This document shows, piece by piece, positions 29,426 through 58,118 of a DNA stretch of 64,000 bases. The notes beneath the pieces were generated by a model. The model saw nothing but the letters and a program-made list of their open reading frames with translations, was not told the DNA's origin and made no database searches. Position numbers and translations under genes: made by a program. The stretch is from contig MEHQ01004022.1 of assembly GCA_008828725.1 (NCBI GenBank), forward strand, positions 794,523-858,522, written 5' to 3'. Source of the stretch: Saccharina japonica (lineage: Eukaryota; Sar; Phaeophyceae; Laminariales; Laminariaceae). Position 1 is the first letter of the stretch, and each line of letters begins with the position of its first letter.

Positions 29426-30604
29426 CTGTATTATACTTCGTATATAGTTAGGATTATGTATTATTATTATATTATTTGCCTTCCGACAATTGTGCAGGGC
29501 ATTATCCATTCAGAATGAAAAAGCTGACACAATTCTTCGAATACCACCAATCTCATCCGACCAATGATCCTCTACTACTACTGTAACTGTGGTGTGTATC
29601 AAACATTTTCTCGATAATATAGTACCTACTAAGTGGTAAAAGCAACCCTCCTTTTTTGTTCCACACCACCACCGACAGCAGTAGTACTGTAGTAGTACCT
29701 CTCGTGTCGGATGCAGGGCGGCAACTCTCCTTTGTTCGGAACATAGCTAACAACGATGCACAGCCCGCACACCAGGTCCTGCACACACACGCATAATTAA
29801 ATAAGAAATTATGATGATGGTGATGACGTTGTCACACACAGTATTATGTAGCTCATTTCCCTGAAATCTGAAATCCTGCCTGTGGTCACAAAACATGCAC
29901 AAGAACGGCTGCCTGCGAGCTCGACCAGATTGGTCGATATTCAACTTTGCAAACTGCACGAACGAGAGGGCGCCCACCCAGAAAAAATAAACATGACCAA
30001 CACTTTACACCCCGCTCCACCTCCCCCTCTCTACGTAGAGGGGCGAAAAAAACATGAGGCCCCTGACCTCCACACAGCCTTTTGGTCGCCAGCCCAGTGC
30101 TCTACAGGACAGTCCTCGTGACGATATACTTTTAGCGCACGCATATTATTATACAGAAAACACACACAAGCACGGCTGGCTGCAAGTCAACCAAATTATT
30201 ACAAGAGGAGTCGACATCATACTCAACGTTGCAAGCTGCTGTTACTGTAGTCTACGAGTGAGTCGTACAGCTAAACAGCAGCAGTCCTCTCGTCAACGAT
30301 ACGTTTAGCTTTTAGGCCGCGGTGAGTTTCCTCGCTATTAACTGTGGGGTCAACACGACAGTTTCATACCGAGAACTAAAGGTGATCCCATTCTGATCAC
30401 GGAGACGTGACTAGTATTGCCACGCAGGCAATACACGTTACAGCATGCGGGCATGCGGATTGTACCTACTCGTACGGTACGCACGGGCTTGCTTTCTCGG
30501 GGAGGTGGTCCAGAGGAGCAACATACCGTTGGCACCGTAGCCGGTTCACCTGCTGCCCCAGCTCGTGCTGCACCTTGGGGGGGGCTGATCGTTTCGCCGT
30601 CATG

Positions 30605-30790
30605 TGCTGGCAACACCTCCACATCAGGCTGCCCTGAAGCTCTTTCCTCGACGTATATATACATGTGTGTTCTGGCGTAGTACCTGGCCCGTCAAATTCC
30701 GACAGCGGTAATGGAGCCTTCATCGATCAAGTAGTCAAACATGTGCTGGCAACACCTCCAAATCAGACAGCCCTGAAGCTCCTTCCTTGT
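30605..30790. repeat. Spaced direct repeat at the 3' side of the LINE-type element
   Basis: catgtgctggcaacacctcc, then a/catca and gccctgaagctc, occurs at about 30600 and again at 30740. The 140 bp spacing contains unrelated DNA. Confidence 0.7.
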
Positions 30791-31069
30791 TCGCGCGGAA
30801 CGCCCTGTTCCGCCAGCTTTCTGGGACCACGTTCGCTATGGCCTCCTCCGATACCCCATGGATGTCGCGAAGGTCCCTGACGCTACCCCATATGCGGCTA
30901 ACGAGGTCCGAATTGGGCAGCTCCCTCCGGACTTTTCCCCCCAGTGGACCGGGGAGGTCAGCAAGGACCTCTGTCACCATTGCCACCAAGCTCCTGATGG
31001 ATGCTAACACTATTATTGATTTAGCTGTAGAGAGGCTTTCGCGTGCGCTTTATGATGGGGGCTATAGCG

Positions 31070-32024
31070 TCAACCAGTTCGCCGGTCATTCGTCCTCAAA
31101 GAAAGTCGATTCACCCGCTGTCCCTGGAAGCTCTCGAGAGGGCGCTCGAGCATCCACATTGCGCTGATGTCTGCCCGTTGACACGCGGGTAGTGACAGCT
31201 CCGGGTCCTTGATCCGTTCAATGTAAGAGGTCCGCTGCACCGTTGAGTTGGTGGCGATGGCGTTCGCCGACTGCTTGTCCGGCATACACGGAAGGATGCG
31301 AACGAGTTGCCCTGCTCTCTCGTCTCGGACTATCTCCAAGGCGCTATTCACCGCAAATGCATCGTTACCTATGGGCATGCCAACCAGATTTACCCCACCC
31401 CCTTCCGCAATGCGAACACCGATGCCCGCCAGGAGCACAATCTCTTGCGGCGTAGGCACATGCCCTTTCGGAGGCAAGGCGACGGCGACCGTTTTGCTGG
31501 GCTTAATGGCCATACCTATTTCGCCCAGCTCGTGCTGGAGAACGGGCACGACCCCCACAGTGCTCGGTGTGATTTCTGACATACCGATGCTGGTGTCATC
31601 GAGGTAAGCAAATGCTTCAACACCCCGGGGTTCGAATCGCTCACGGATCCGCTTCAGCACTGGCAGCAGCGGCATGCAGAACAACGGCGGGGCCATGCCG
31701 CCCCCTTGCTGCACTCCGCTGGAACTTTCGATATTTCGCCGCTCCTCCGAATTAATTTGGAGGAACACCGGGGCTGGCCTCTCGCCGTAGCATTTTTCAT
31801 ATGAACGGCGTGAGTGCCGGCACGCGAGTGGCCACCTCGGTGAGCACCGCCGTTCTCTTTACCGTGTTGAAGGCATTTGAACAGTTGGTTAGGATGAGCC
31901 AGTTTCTTGCCTCATTATGCACCCGGGCGCGTAGAGCTGCCTGCTCCACCCCGCCTCGAACCCCAACACCAAACTGCCTTGCCCCACGATTGAGTTCTTC
32001 CAGCCGTGGCCGCCACAGCCGCAT
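31070..32024 (-). pseudogene. Reverse transcriptase region of the LINE-type element
   Basis: Reads RNWLILTNCSNAFNTVKR (region of RT motif A), then GVQQGGGMAPPLFCMPLLPV (motif B) and EAFAYLDDTSIGM (motif C, YxDD). Motif A has Asn where the catalytic Asp is normally found, and GGG replaces GDP in motif B. Downstream, 31010-30735 reads DLPGPLGGKVRRELPNSD...SWRNRAFRANK, typical of the tail after such RTs. Not expected to be active. Confidence 0.75.
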
Positions 32025-32873
32025 TGTCCCGGCTGCAAGAAGGCGTTTTCACGTCATACCTACACATACAGGCAGGCATTTTCCCCGCAAAGCAGAAGGT
32101 TGGACTGCAAGAAGAGCTTCCAGGGTTCCGGCGGAGGTGCACCTGGGTCGTCGAAGATCCGCCTTTAGAAGGCCTCAATACCAGATCCAAACTTCTCGCG
32201 ACCGATACCGGTCCTGATGATCGACTGCAGGTGTGAGAAACGTAAACCGTCGCTCCCCCCGAAGAATACGACGTTTCGGGAGTTGATGACGTCAAGGACC
32301 ACCTGCGAATCAAATTCTTCCTCTGGACGCTAGTTGGGGACACTCCCTTCCTCCGGTTCCGTGGAGCTTGCTGCCACCGCTGTCGCTGCCGACTCGGAGA
32401 CGGAAGCAGTACCTTCTCCCGGCAATTTGGCTTTCACCCTCTCCAATGTCACCTCGTGGCCGGGCGTGCGCGGTTCCGCGAGAAGACCGCGCGCTGCCAC
32501 TGACACCCCGCCAGAGTGGCGACATGCCGACGATGCTGTCTGATATTTGGTCGCGTCTGTGGCTTCGTAAGTTGGGCCCCCGCGCCTTGTCGATGCTCGA
32601 CTGGTGTGCTCCATCAACCACGGGATAATAAGATTGATGTGGCCACGTTCGACAATGGAAAATCTCTGGCGTCACTTAACGTGGCCGCTCTACGAGTGTA
32701 GCAGTGCTGGCACGATGTACCACAACTTGATGGCCCTCAGGAGCGAGCTCGGCGTCTCGGAGTGTCTGTATGGCCGATGCGCCCCAAAGGCGTAGTTCCG
32801 CAGGCCGTGAACATGCGTGAGAAGCGTTGTTGGAGATCTTCCAGAGAAACATCATCGAGCGGCTCTGCTATTC

Positions 32874-33812
32874 CTAACGAGTTTTGGTCCCACGAGTAGC
32901 ATAACTCTCCCCCCCCGTTCGCTCCAGTAGTTGTCCGGCCGTCCTCCCAGTCCCACTGCCGTAAAACGGAGTCCAGGATAAGTCTGCCTGTATTGCTGCC
33001 TTCAGTGATTCCAGTCTGCCATGGCGGGCTGTGCACCCACGTGTGCCGCAAATGAGTTGTGCGTGTGACCCACCTCTTCTGATAGCTTCTACCACACACC
33101 GCCCGTGCAAAAAGTACCGGTGTCCGCATGGCAGCCCTACCACTCGGTGCCCCCGAGTGGCTGTCTCTCGACACCCCCCGCACACCACGCCGGCTTGGCC
33201 AGCGTCAATGAATGCAAGGGGTCGCCCTACGCTTCCCGATGCTGACCCTCCTTCCTCGCTACCTCCTTCTTCCCTGCGAAGTTCTCTCTCTTCACCGCCG
33301 CTCCCTCTTGATCCAGGCGCCGAGAGCGGCTCGCTGCCCCCTCTCGAGCCAGGAGCCGAAGGAGTCTCGCTGCCCCCTCTCGATTCAGGAGCCGAGAGCG
33401 GCTCGCTGCCCTCGAGTTGAGGGATCCTCCCCCGGTTCGTGGCGACCCCTCTTCTAGTGCTTGTCGCTCGTGACCCTCTCGCAGACCCACAAGGTCGTCC
33501 TCGTCTACCTCTTGTAGTCGCCCCCCCTCTGGCTGCGCCACCAAAATCAGATGATATGTCCCCAGGTGTTGCTGGGGTGGCGCCTGGCTGTGTCAGAGGG
33601 ACCTCCGAGCGTCCCGGCGGCGTGGCATCTCTGTCTCTGATGGCTTGGAGGTTTGCCATAGCTACTAAAGCAGCATTTCCCTGACTCACCTGCCCCCGTA
33701 CCCGTGAGTCGCCCTCCGATGCCAGAGCTTTTCCTCCCGGCGGTGTCGTCCCCGACCCCGGAAGTTGTGGCAATATATCACCTGGACAGGGAGCTCCGCC
33801 ATTTGCTCCCAT
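32874..33812 (-). pseudogene. RING-like zinc-finger region of the LINE-type element
   Basis: An open stretch of 312 residues with Gly/Ser/Arg-rich repeats (SRGGSEPLSAPGSRGGSE type, about three copies), then CGGC...LPCGHRYFLHGRC...ICGTRGC near residues 210-260. The spacing CxxC-x(n)-CxHxxxxHxxC-x(n)-CxxxxC is like a RING finger. It lies upstream of the RT in the same orientation, so it is probably the element's own ORF rather than a host gene. The role is unknown. Confidence 0.55.
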
Positions 33813-34030
33813 TCCACCTTAGCCGCCCTCGAACGAAGGCGATGCGCTTCCGGCTGGTCTAGGGAACGTTCCCGTCGCAAATGTTGCAGAAGCGGTACTG
33901 AGCTTTGCCTGGGGGGTGCCCACTTGTCCGGCTAGCGAGGCATCCCTGCCCCCCTCGGTATGACGGCTCACACCGGCACTCCTATCGGCGTCTTCCTGCT
34001 CCATTAGCTCCCTATTTTGCGGGTCGCTCT

Positions 34031-36228
34031 CTACCGCCAGGTCTGTTCCTTCTGGTGTGGCCCCCGCGCCATCGGAAAAGGAGGCAGCTCGCCCCCTTCC
34101 TCCAACGCGGTTTGGGCCCCGAAATTCCACTCCTCCGTTGGAAAAGGAAGTAGTGCATCACCTGCTTCCAACGCGTTTCGTACCCCGCGGGTCCACCTCG
34201 TCAGGCGGTCTCCCCACGTGGAGTCGAGGCCCGCCCGGAATACTTGGACGTGGAATACGACGTAGCCCCTCCGATTTGGGAGTCGTAGTAAAATATCCCG
34301 TGGTAGGATGGCGTACGTGGCGAAAACTTCACGGTAGTGGCTGGCTGCTGCTTGCCATTCCCTCGGTCGGAGGAAGTCGAGGTAAGCCCTTTGGGTTTGG
34401 CTAAGAGCGTCACTAAACAGGGAGCACAGCAAGAACGAAGAGGTTGGTCTCCTCCCACGTGTCCTCACCATCAGTTCGAAACTTTTGTAAAAGCCAGTCG
34501 TCACGTAACTTGCCGGCTGCAACATCCGGGCACCGTCCTCCTCAATGAAGTCGGTTAATTTCCATGCACCTCCCACCCCCGGCCACCTCCCTCCCGGTAG
34601 TGGCCTTGGAAGGTCCTCCGCCATCTCCGCCGGATGAGGAGACTAGTTTCTTGCCGGCCATTCGGAGCGACATGTAATATATGGCTGCGGGTCTGCGTGC
34701 CCCCTCGCGAGGCGTTTCGTACTGTCCAGCCTGCGGCATGCATGCCCTTGCTCTCCGTGGGGGCACTGGATGCATACCCACAAAGAGTCCACCGCCGAAT
34801 CTTTGGTTGAGTCCTCTAAATCCCGCCCGCAGTAGGTACAGACATATGCACCCCTGTTTCCCGCGGTCTGACTACCCTCTGTGACGCCCAGATCAGCACC
34901 TCCTGGCTTTAGTTCCCCCCTTTCTGACAGGTCTCTCTCCAGTGCCGGGTCCGTTCCCTCCAGTGTGGCTTTCGCCGCCGTCGAAAAGGGAGGGGGCGCG
35001 TCGCGCCTCTTCAACGCGCTTTGCACTCCGAGGGTCCACCTCGCCAGGTGTTCTTCAGATCCAGCGTCGAGGCTCACCAGATATTCTCGGAGGTGCAGTC
35101 CGATGTAAACTCTTCCATTTGGAAGTCTGAGCAAGACGTTCTACGTTTGGAGTTCGCGCGCAGCGAACAGCACACGGTAGTGGCCGGCAATTGCATTCCA
35201 TCCCCTTAGTCGGGGAAAATCGAGGTACGCCCCTCGAGGCAGGCGCAACGCATCGCAAAACAGGGAGCACAGCAAGAACGAGGAAGTTGGGCTCCTCTCA
35301 TGAGCACTTACCATGATATCGAATGTGCTGTGAGCGCTGGCCGTCGCGTAGCTGGCTGCCCCCGGTCCGGGAACGCCCCGCTGAAAGAGAGCAACAAACT
35401 GCAATGCGCCCCTCACCACCGCCCACATTTGCCCCTGCTCGGCTATGGGCAGCCCTCTAGCCAATGCTACCGGGTGCGGGGGTCGGTTTCCTCCCGGCCA
35501 CGCCGAACGACTTGCTATGCAGCGCCTCGGATCGGCATACCCTCTGGCGAGATGTTCCGCCCGATCCAGCATACAACAGGCGTGCAACAATCCTCCGTGG
35601 GCGCACGGACGAGGTACCTGCTCATGGTTGTCCTCTGAATCTTCGGCAGAGTCATCTAGAGCCCGGCCGCAATAGGTACATGGTTCTTCGGCGTCGTTCT
35701 CCCCTCCCCCTTGTACGAGCTGACCGCCTTCACCTTGGTCCGAGGTCTCTTCGTTATCTGAGGTCAACGATCGCCAACGTGTCTCCAACTGTTTCTGGTG
35801 ATGGGCGCCCTCAGCGGTAGCGCGGTCGTACCGCAGGTGTATATTCGGTAGTATGTCCGTGAGGTGGAGCGTTCTCCGGCGTGACGGGCCTGTCCTTCCT
35901 CTAATGACCACCCCGAACCGGTCGTCTCCCCTATCGGCTGCCCCCTCTGCGATTTCTGTCCCGCATCTCCTGTGAACGGTTTAGCCGGAGAAAGCAACCT
36001 CTGGTTGTCCTCCATGTGCCTGTCACAGATCCCACACGGCGCTTGCACTTGTGGCTGGCGGGCCGTGCCACGCCTTTCTCCTTGGGGGTCCTCTTCGCCT
36101 CGCTCTGTGACCCCCCGAGACAAATCCACCCTTTCTGGATCAGGGTGAGTCCTTCTCAGGAGCCGGAGCTCGGTTGCGGTTACTTTTCTTCTTATCACGC
36201 GACCAATACTGTGCAGGGCATTCTTCAT
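34031..36228 (-). pseudogene. Tandemly duplicated Cys/His module of the LINE-type element
   Basis: Two related modules read in order: CTYCGRALDDS...CAHGGLLHAC (in 35911-35141) and CTYCGRDLEDS...CPHGEQGHAC (in 35134-34643). Each is followed by PTSSFLLCSLF.DAL, YLDF and HYR blocks and then an LRLPN..RW..GV..AL block. The DNA offset is 843 bp (gcacagcaagaacga at 34424 and 35267). A first CGICDRHM lies at about 36050. The Cys/His spacing suggests zinc binding. No known family is recognised. Confidence 0.5.
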
Positions 36229-36254
36229 TCAGAAGGGAAAAGTTGACACAAATC

Positions 36255-39200
36255 AGTCAGCGCTTAGGCACCGCAATCACTGTGCTAGCAGTGAGCAGCG
36301 CTGTCTGATAACTCGGTGTTTATGGTTCATATATAACAAAAAAAACGTCATCTCGTTCAGCTGATCGACGAATCCACCACTTACTTTATCGCATACCAGG
36401 TACCTGGTATTACTATTCGCCAAATTGCCTGCACCCTGGCTTCCTTTTACTCGCACAATTAATTACGAATGAATGCGCTCCAAACGCATGCCAGGTACGA
36501 GTACCACAGGTACCAAAGGAAGTATAGTACTGTACAGTAGTATCCCTAGCCCTGCTTCGGAGAGAGAGCGTTGTAGGACGACCATCTCAACGAAACAAGC
36601 TGATTGATATCGACCGTGAGGCACGCTGAATATTGTTCATCACCGCACGGGAGGCGGGGTGGGGGGCGGAGGGGGGGGGGGCGTACTCATTTGTTGATTG
36701 TCTTAGTTATTTTACCATGTTGGCTATACATTCCTTTCGAGACGTAGCACGTGGGGGGGAGGGGTGTACACATGTCGTGCATGGCCGCAGTAACGTGGGG
36801 GGGAGGGGGGGGGGGTAGTAGACCCCAGCTGCTACAGCCCACTCGATTCCGAACGTTTCATAACGAAGTAGATGTGCCTGTGACCTTGTCCGTCGGGAAC
36901 TCATACTTTTTGTTCTAGGGGAGAGATGGCCGGTCGCCTTCGATATCGACGCATCGTCCGATTACTCTCGTCGTAGAACGTCGACGTTTTCTTCTTTTAA
37001 AAATATCGCTGCACGTTGTTATTAATAGTATATGGTTACAATGTACTACCCGTTTAGCGAGCTTTTGTGGCGCTAAATCCTTACCGTTTTATTTCGTCGT
37101 ATAACTCAGATACATATATACCTGGCATATAGGATCTCAACAGCCCCCCCCCCCCCCCCCCGCCCCTGTCCTGCCTCGGTATACGCGTGCTTCGGTTATT
37201 TCACACGATGAGGTCACCAAACTTCTTCCACTCTCTCGTCGACTTATTACCGTGACCACAGCAGTGTATATACTGCCAGCAGCTGTACGGTATAGTACGC
37301 CAATAACGTTGTGCTTTGACGTCATATATATGTACTCAGCTACTACGTACAGTATACGTACCTATTGTCTGTACGAGTACAGTTGGTGTGTTGCTGTACC
37401 GGTCTTTGCAGTTTAATGCCGATAGCAAGTAACAATCGAATTTCGTTGCGCTTTCCCTTTGTCATCTAATGTATACCAGGTACGAGTATATAATATCATG
37501 ATATATATGCTACTTCATTCAGTCAGGAGGAGTGTGGAGAATAAAAAGCGGGGAGTGGGGCACAATCTTTCCTTATTTTACGTAATAATAATGTATTACG
37601 TACGTACGTGCAATCTGATATATGAGATGTACGTGCATGCGAGGTATGCTCTATACATGCATCCAGCAAACAACAGAACAACAGGTTGATACATTATGCG
37701 CATAACAACAAACAGTACATTTATCTACCGCGTGGATCGGAATGTACGCCCGAGTTGAAGATCGCTGCTGCCCTGCCAGTCGAAGTGGCATTCCTACGCC
37801 CGATAAAGCTTGTGACGCGCAGCCGAATCGTGCTACTCGTACGATAAAGCACGGAGATGTGATATGTATACCGGTATACTCGCACAGCAGGTATAATAAT
37901 ATTAAGATGACCCAAAAACATGTTGCAACACAACATGTGATTGTTGTGCATGCATGATTTGAGGAATTTTCTTGTTTTTTTTGTCGCGAATAAACCGCGA
38001 CGACGACAGGGCATGTATGTATATGTGTGTATGTACCGACGACGCCGCCTCTAACTTGCCGTGTCAGCGTGTCTCAGGACCGCGAGCAAGTCGTCGCACG
38101 TTTCCTCGTACCTCGTGCACATGCGACGACAGATAGAGAAAAAAAAGCGGTGGAGACGTGTGGTGTGGGTCACAACACAACCAATCAATCACCGGCCAGG
38201 TTTACAATGCTCCCACAATTTGGTCGAAAAAATAACACTCGTTTGATATTCATATAGTAGGTCAAACATGTATTATATTACCGGACAAAGAGGTAGTAGA
38301 TCACTACGATCATACTCTCTTTATTTCCTCGTCGGGAAGTCCGCTGCCCCGCAATTACTTCCGCGTGCTGAAACAGAAAAAAGTATACTCAAAATTACAC
38401 TCCTGTGTGGGTCTGCTGTACTGGCTTCTATTCTCCTCCCCGGCCTCCTCCGCTCTGTCGCGCAGCTATATAGATGTGGATACCAGATACAGGAGGAGAT
38501 GCTTCCCATTTCCCAACAACACCAGACTCCGTTCGAAATACGAGTATACAAATATACTTCTTAATCGTTGCTACGACTGGCTTTGGTATACCTGGTACGT
38601 ACGAGTATGATACAGCTCTACACTTAAAGTAAGTATATTAGGGCAGTGTAGTGAGATAAGTAGCTTGAAAGTCGTTACGACATTAAATTTGTCTTTTTTA
38701 GAAGACGGAGCATCGTATTGATTTCGTATTTATTTACGAAAGGTATATACAACACACAGCACAGCAGCAACAGCAGAACAACTTTTTCGTACAGCAACTT
38801 TGAATACACTGACTGGTGGCAGTAGGTGCGAATAGATGCGAGCACGACGGACAAAGCTCGGGCCGGGACACCGCCTCGCATACGTGTGGGCACGCAGCGA
38901 CGCGTCGATCGTCGATCCAATCCGATCTACTTCGTACAAAGATATCATCGATAAAAAAAAGGATACTTTTATTCACAAAGAAAAATCGAAAAATCACTCA
39001 TCAAACCCATCAAACACAGCAAGGAATCCGCACAACACATCGTAGTCAGCACGTACGGGCGATTTTTTGCGATTTTTTTACTTGACTTTTTTTCACAAGA
39101 AACAAAAGACGGGAGAAGAGGGGAAGAGGACAGGGCGTCGAAATCAAGACTGCACACACACAACGTCACGCAGCGGTGCTTGGTAGAAGGGAAGGGGGGA

Positions 39201-40099
39201 AAACTCATCGTGCTGCTATTAATAGCACATCGTAGACCTGCAGCTCGAGCTTTGCTCTGTCCCAAGACCTACTACTACTGCTGCCGTCTGTGGAGGCCGT
39301 TACGAGAAGAAGCAGCCACAGCCTGCGGCGTGTCTGGCACACTGCTGCTGCCTCCTGGATTATCAGGTGCGCGCGCCTCTAGCTTGTTTACGTTTGGAGC
39401 AAGCAGATCTTGGTGAACCCTGCTTCTACGTCAAGCCGACGCACACGTGAGGTTAGACCAAATATGCTGTGCCTGCCCAAGATACTGCCAGCTGAGTTAT
39501 GGATGAGGCTGCGGAGCACTCGAGACTGCAAAGGTCTCGAGGCCGCAGTCTGTGTTCGGCAGGGCAGCCAGTCCAATGCAAAAGCAAGTGCATCGTACGT
39601 CCTCTCTCTCCTTCGATGTATCTGAAATCCCGAGGAATCTTAACCGAGCGTGCTGTCTTTTGCTCTCTCTCTCATCGATGGCTTTAGGTAGTGTGTGCAA
39701 TCTTCACGAGAAGATGCGCACCTGTATAGATCGCTACGTTGCAGCCTGTTTGCCCCGAGCGGCACTACCTCGTGCTGCATGCTCCGGCCTAAAAATGCCA
39801 TCTACGGGAGACCACACTGCCGCTGCCGCCGCTGCTGCTGCTGCTGCTGCTACTACTACTCACTGGGATATTACCGTCCGCCCAAAAAAGCAAAAAAAAA
39901 TGCGAGAAAACCATATTTGCACGTGCGGCTCACGAATCGCCCACACGACGACGGAGGTGGTGATACGTGCGGCCTTCCTCTTCTGCTCTTGCCCTCTCCT
40001 GATTGACGAAACAACGCACAGGACTTGCCCCGAGCCGAATGCCACGATATCACCAAGATCGACGCGTGTGCTAGAACAGCACCCCCCCTGCTTTTTCCG
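36255..40099. other. Region between the divergent kinase genes, gene 2 side
   Basis: No gene is clearly supported. G-runs and a minimal C-tailed repeat lie at 36650-36815, a C17 run near 37144, and CTG/CTA repeats at 39830-39860 shortly before gene 2. A segment near 39460-39580 reads CLPKILPAELWMRLRS, slightly F-box-like, but no splice partner could be placed. Nothing is seen in 37200-39100 beyond AT-rich and tacgag-rich DNA. Confidence 0.45.
36740..36815 (-). repeat. C-tailed repeat, minimal copy
   Basis: On the minus strand CGGCCATGCACGACATGTGTACACCCC. Only about 30 bp of the family plus the C-rich end are left, beside other G-runs. Confidence 0.5.
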
Positions 40100-56591
<16,492 letters not shown>

Positions 56592-56823
56592 CTTGTGATG
56601 TCTTGTACGTAGTATTTTTTTGTTTTGTTTTCGGCGGCGACGGTGGCGGCGAGGGTCAATCAGGACACTGCTTTTTTGGCAGCGGGGGCTAGTGGCTGAT
56701 ATACCCGCGACCGCTTTTTTTCGTCTTGTGTACGTAGGCGTTTGGCCCTTTTTAGCGCTGAAAAATAACCCAACGCTGTTATGTAACCGTTTGTTTTCGC
56801 CTTTGTGTAGGTGTTCACCCCTT

Positions 56824-57082
56824 CCACGCGCCGGACAGATAATCTACTGATAGATCATGATCTACTGTAGATATTTCAGGGCAGGCATAACCCTGATCTG
56901 TATGTTCTAGCTCATGTTTCCGGGTGGGGGAGCTGTATATTCTGCATGATCTATGCGTAGCCCTTGCTTCCTGGGGTGGATATTTACTACACAGATCCTG
57001 CACAAACATCTCATAACGGCAGGTTAGGATCTAGATGATCTATCAATGATCTATATAAAGATGATCTGTTCCAAGTGTGAAC
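56824..57082 (+). repeat. GATC-family element downstream of gene 2
   Basis: Begins cgccggacagataatctactg, contains catgtttccgggtgggggagctgta and cagatcctgcacaaacatctcataacggcagg, and ends gatgatctgttcc. Nearly full-length. Confidence 0.75.
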
Positions 57083-57123
57083 CCTTTTACTATCGAAAAA
57101 ATGATAACCCAACTTCTTATTCC

Positions 57124-57239
57124 AGTATTACCGAGGGGAAATAGTAATCAGGACCAAATATGCTTCGTAAATATACCGGAATGTATAGGTTTTTGTGTGT
57201 GTGACGGGGGCTGATTACTATATGGTCCCCTTTAATAGC
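57124..57239. mobile_element. MITE with ATTACGGGGGACCATAG ends, diverged
   Basis: tattaccgaggggaaatagt and tactatatggtcccctttaata are inverted ends. The interior ataggtttttgtgtgtgtg matches the family. Confidence 0.65.
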
Positions 57240-57489
57240 GTATTTTTGCGGCATCCGTAGAACGACGTACCGCATACTGTAATCAATATGATAAAAACGT
57301 ATACTGTAATCAAGATAATAAAACCGTATACTGTACGTAATCAATACAATAAAACCGTTACTGTAATGAGATAATCAAACCTTATACTGTAATCAAGATA
57401 ATAAAACCGTATACTGTAATCAATATAATAAAACCGTATACTGTAATCAATATAGTAAAACCGTATCCTGTAATCAAGATAATAAGATA

Positions 57490-57855
57490 ACACACCCCCC
57501 TGGGACGAACTTCAGACCAGATTTCCTCCAGAATACGATGGGGGGTACACACAGCTAAAATGGTGACCTTTGGAAAAATGTTGCCTTGATATTTCCGTAG
57601 ACTATACGCTCGGCGTTTTAGTCTCTCCCAATTTTCGATAAATCCAGCTCTAAAAAAATCCCCGAAGTGGGGTACTACCTTGTGCGTTACACGGTATTGA
57701 GCTCGCCTTGCTTCGACTACGGTGCGTTGGATGCTGGAAACCACTGACCCCAAGACACCTGCAACCACGGTGTGTGTAGGACGTCGCTGCGAGTGAAAAA
57801 AACACTCCCACGAGTTGAGCTGGAAAAAAATGAATGAACAAAAATTGCGGCTCAA
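57490..57855 (-). CDS. Unclassified open frame
   Basis: Frame begins MSRNFCSFIFFQLNSWE and continues RVTHKVVPHFGDFF, FIENWERLKRRAYS and TPHRILEEIWSEVRPRG, a composition unlike random translation. It then runs into the 27-bp TACAGTATACGG-type array, where it stops making sense. It could be a fragment of a transposase or other repeat-borne protein; no motif decides this. No promoter or splice site was placed. Confidence 0.25.
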
Positions 57856-58044
57856 CCTCTCATCTTCCCTCTGGAGCCATTATATGCCTGTATGGCGGTG
57901 GATGCTCGGTTCCCCTCCGCCCAAACCTCTGACGGGGCTCGAGATATGAGGTGACCGGACAAATAACAAGCCTGCCTCCCCCCCCCCCCCCCCCCCCCCC
58001 CCCCCTCTCGCCTCGTGGATCGAAACGCCTAATTTAAACCCCAG

Positions 58045-58118
58045 GTTTCACCGGATGAACTTCGACAGGACCAAGCACGGACGCCGGACGCACGACGACA
58101 TGTCCGACCGATCAGCTG
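58045..58118 (+). CDS. Exon-like segment A, gene unknown
   Basis: A 74-bp segment between CCCCAG and GTGAGA. One frame reads FHRMNFDRTKHGRRTHDD with strongly GC-rich third positions. Another reads VSPDELRQDQARTPDARR and joins in phase to segments B and C. It is preceded by a long C-run that might serve as a pyrimidine tract. Function unknown. Confidence 0.35.

Larger units (their letters stand above)
23794..30339. other. Region between the divergent kinase genes, gene 1 side
   Basis: No gene supported. It holds two MITEs (23912, 25581), a duplicated segment with tactaaaagggttaa at 24050-24260, a GATC-family copy, a long C-tailed repeat, cgggatcccgcggga palindromic DNA at 26170-26430 and the TTAGGG minisatellite. 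Between 26440 and 29300 the DNA is rich in tacgag and taccaggta words with no coding signal. Any promoter of gene 1 should lie just above 23793, but no element is recognisable. Confidence 0.5.
30340..36240 (-). mobile_element. LINE-type (non-LTR) retrotransposon, old and broken
   Basis: On the minus strand, from about 36.23 kb downward: zinc-binding-like modules, a RING-like region, then a reverse transcriptase and a C-terminal tail to about 30.7 kb. The RT shows QFGVG, SNAFN, a GVQQG block and YLDD, a combination known from non-LTR elements with NAFN and GVQQGDPLGP motifs. The frame is broken in several places, so it is a fossil. No long terminal repeats are seen. Imperfect direct repeats of about 45 bp near 29483-29535 and 36199-36254 flank the region. 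Base composition is more GC-rich than the surrounding AT-rich intergenic DNA. Confidence 0.75.

Noticed and set aside
30340-36240. The retroelement as a retrovirus or LTR element
   Set aside because: The RT motif set (NAFN, GVQQG, YLDD) points to a non-LTR type. No long terminal repeats, protease or integrase signal was seen. The flanking 45-bp repeats are too short and diverged to count as LTRs.
39410-39625. Short frame with LPKILPAELWMRL as an F-box gene
   Set aside because: The resemblance covers only about 15 residues, and no partner exons or start could be supported.
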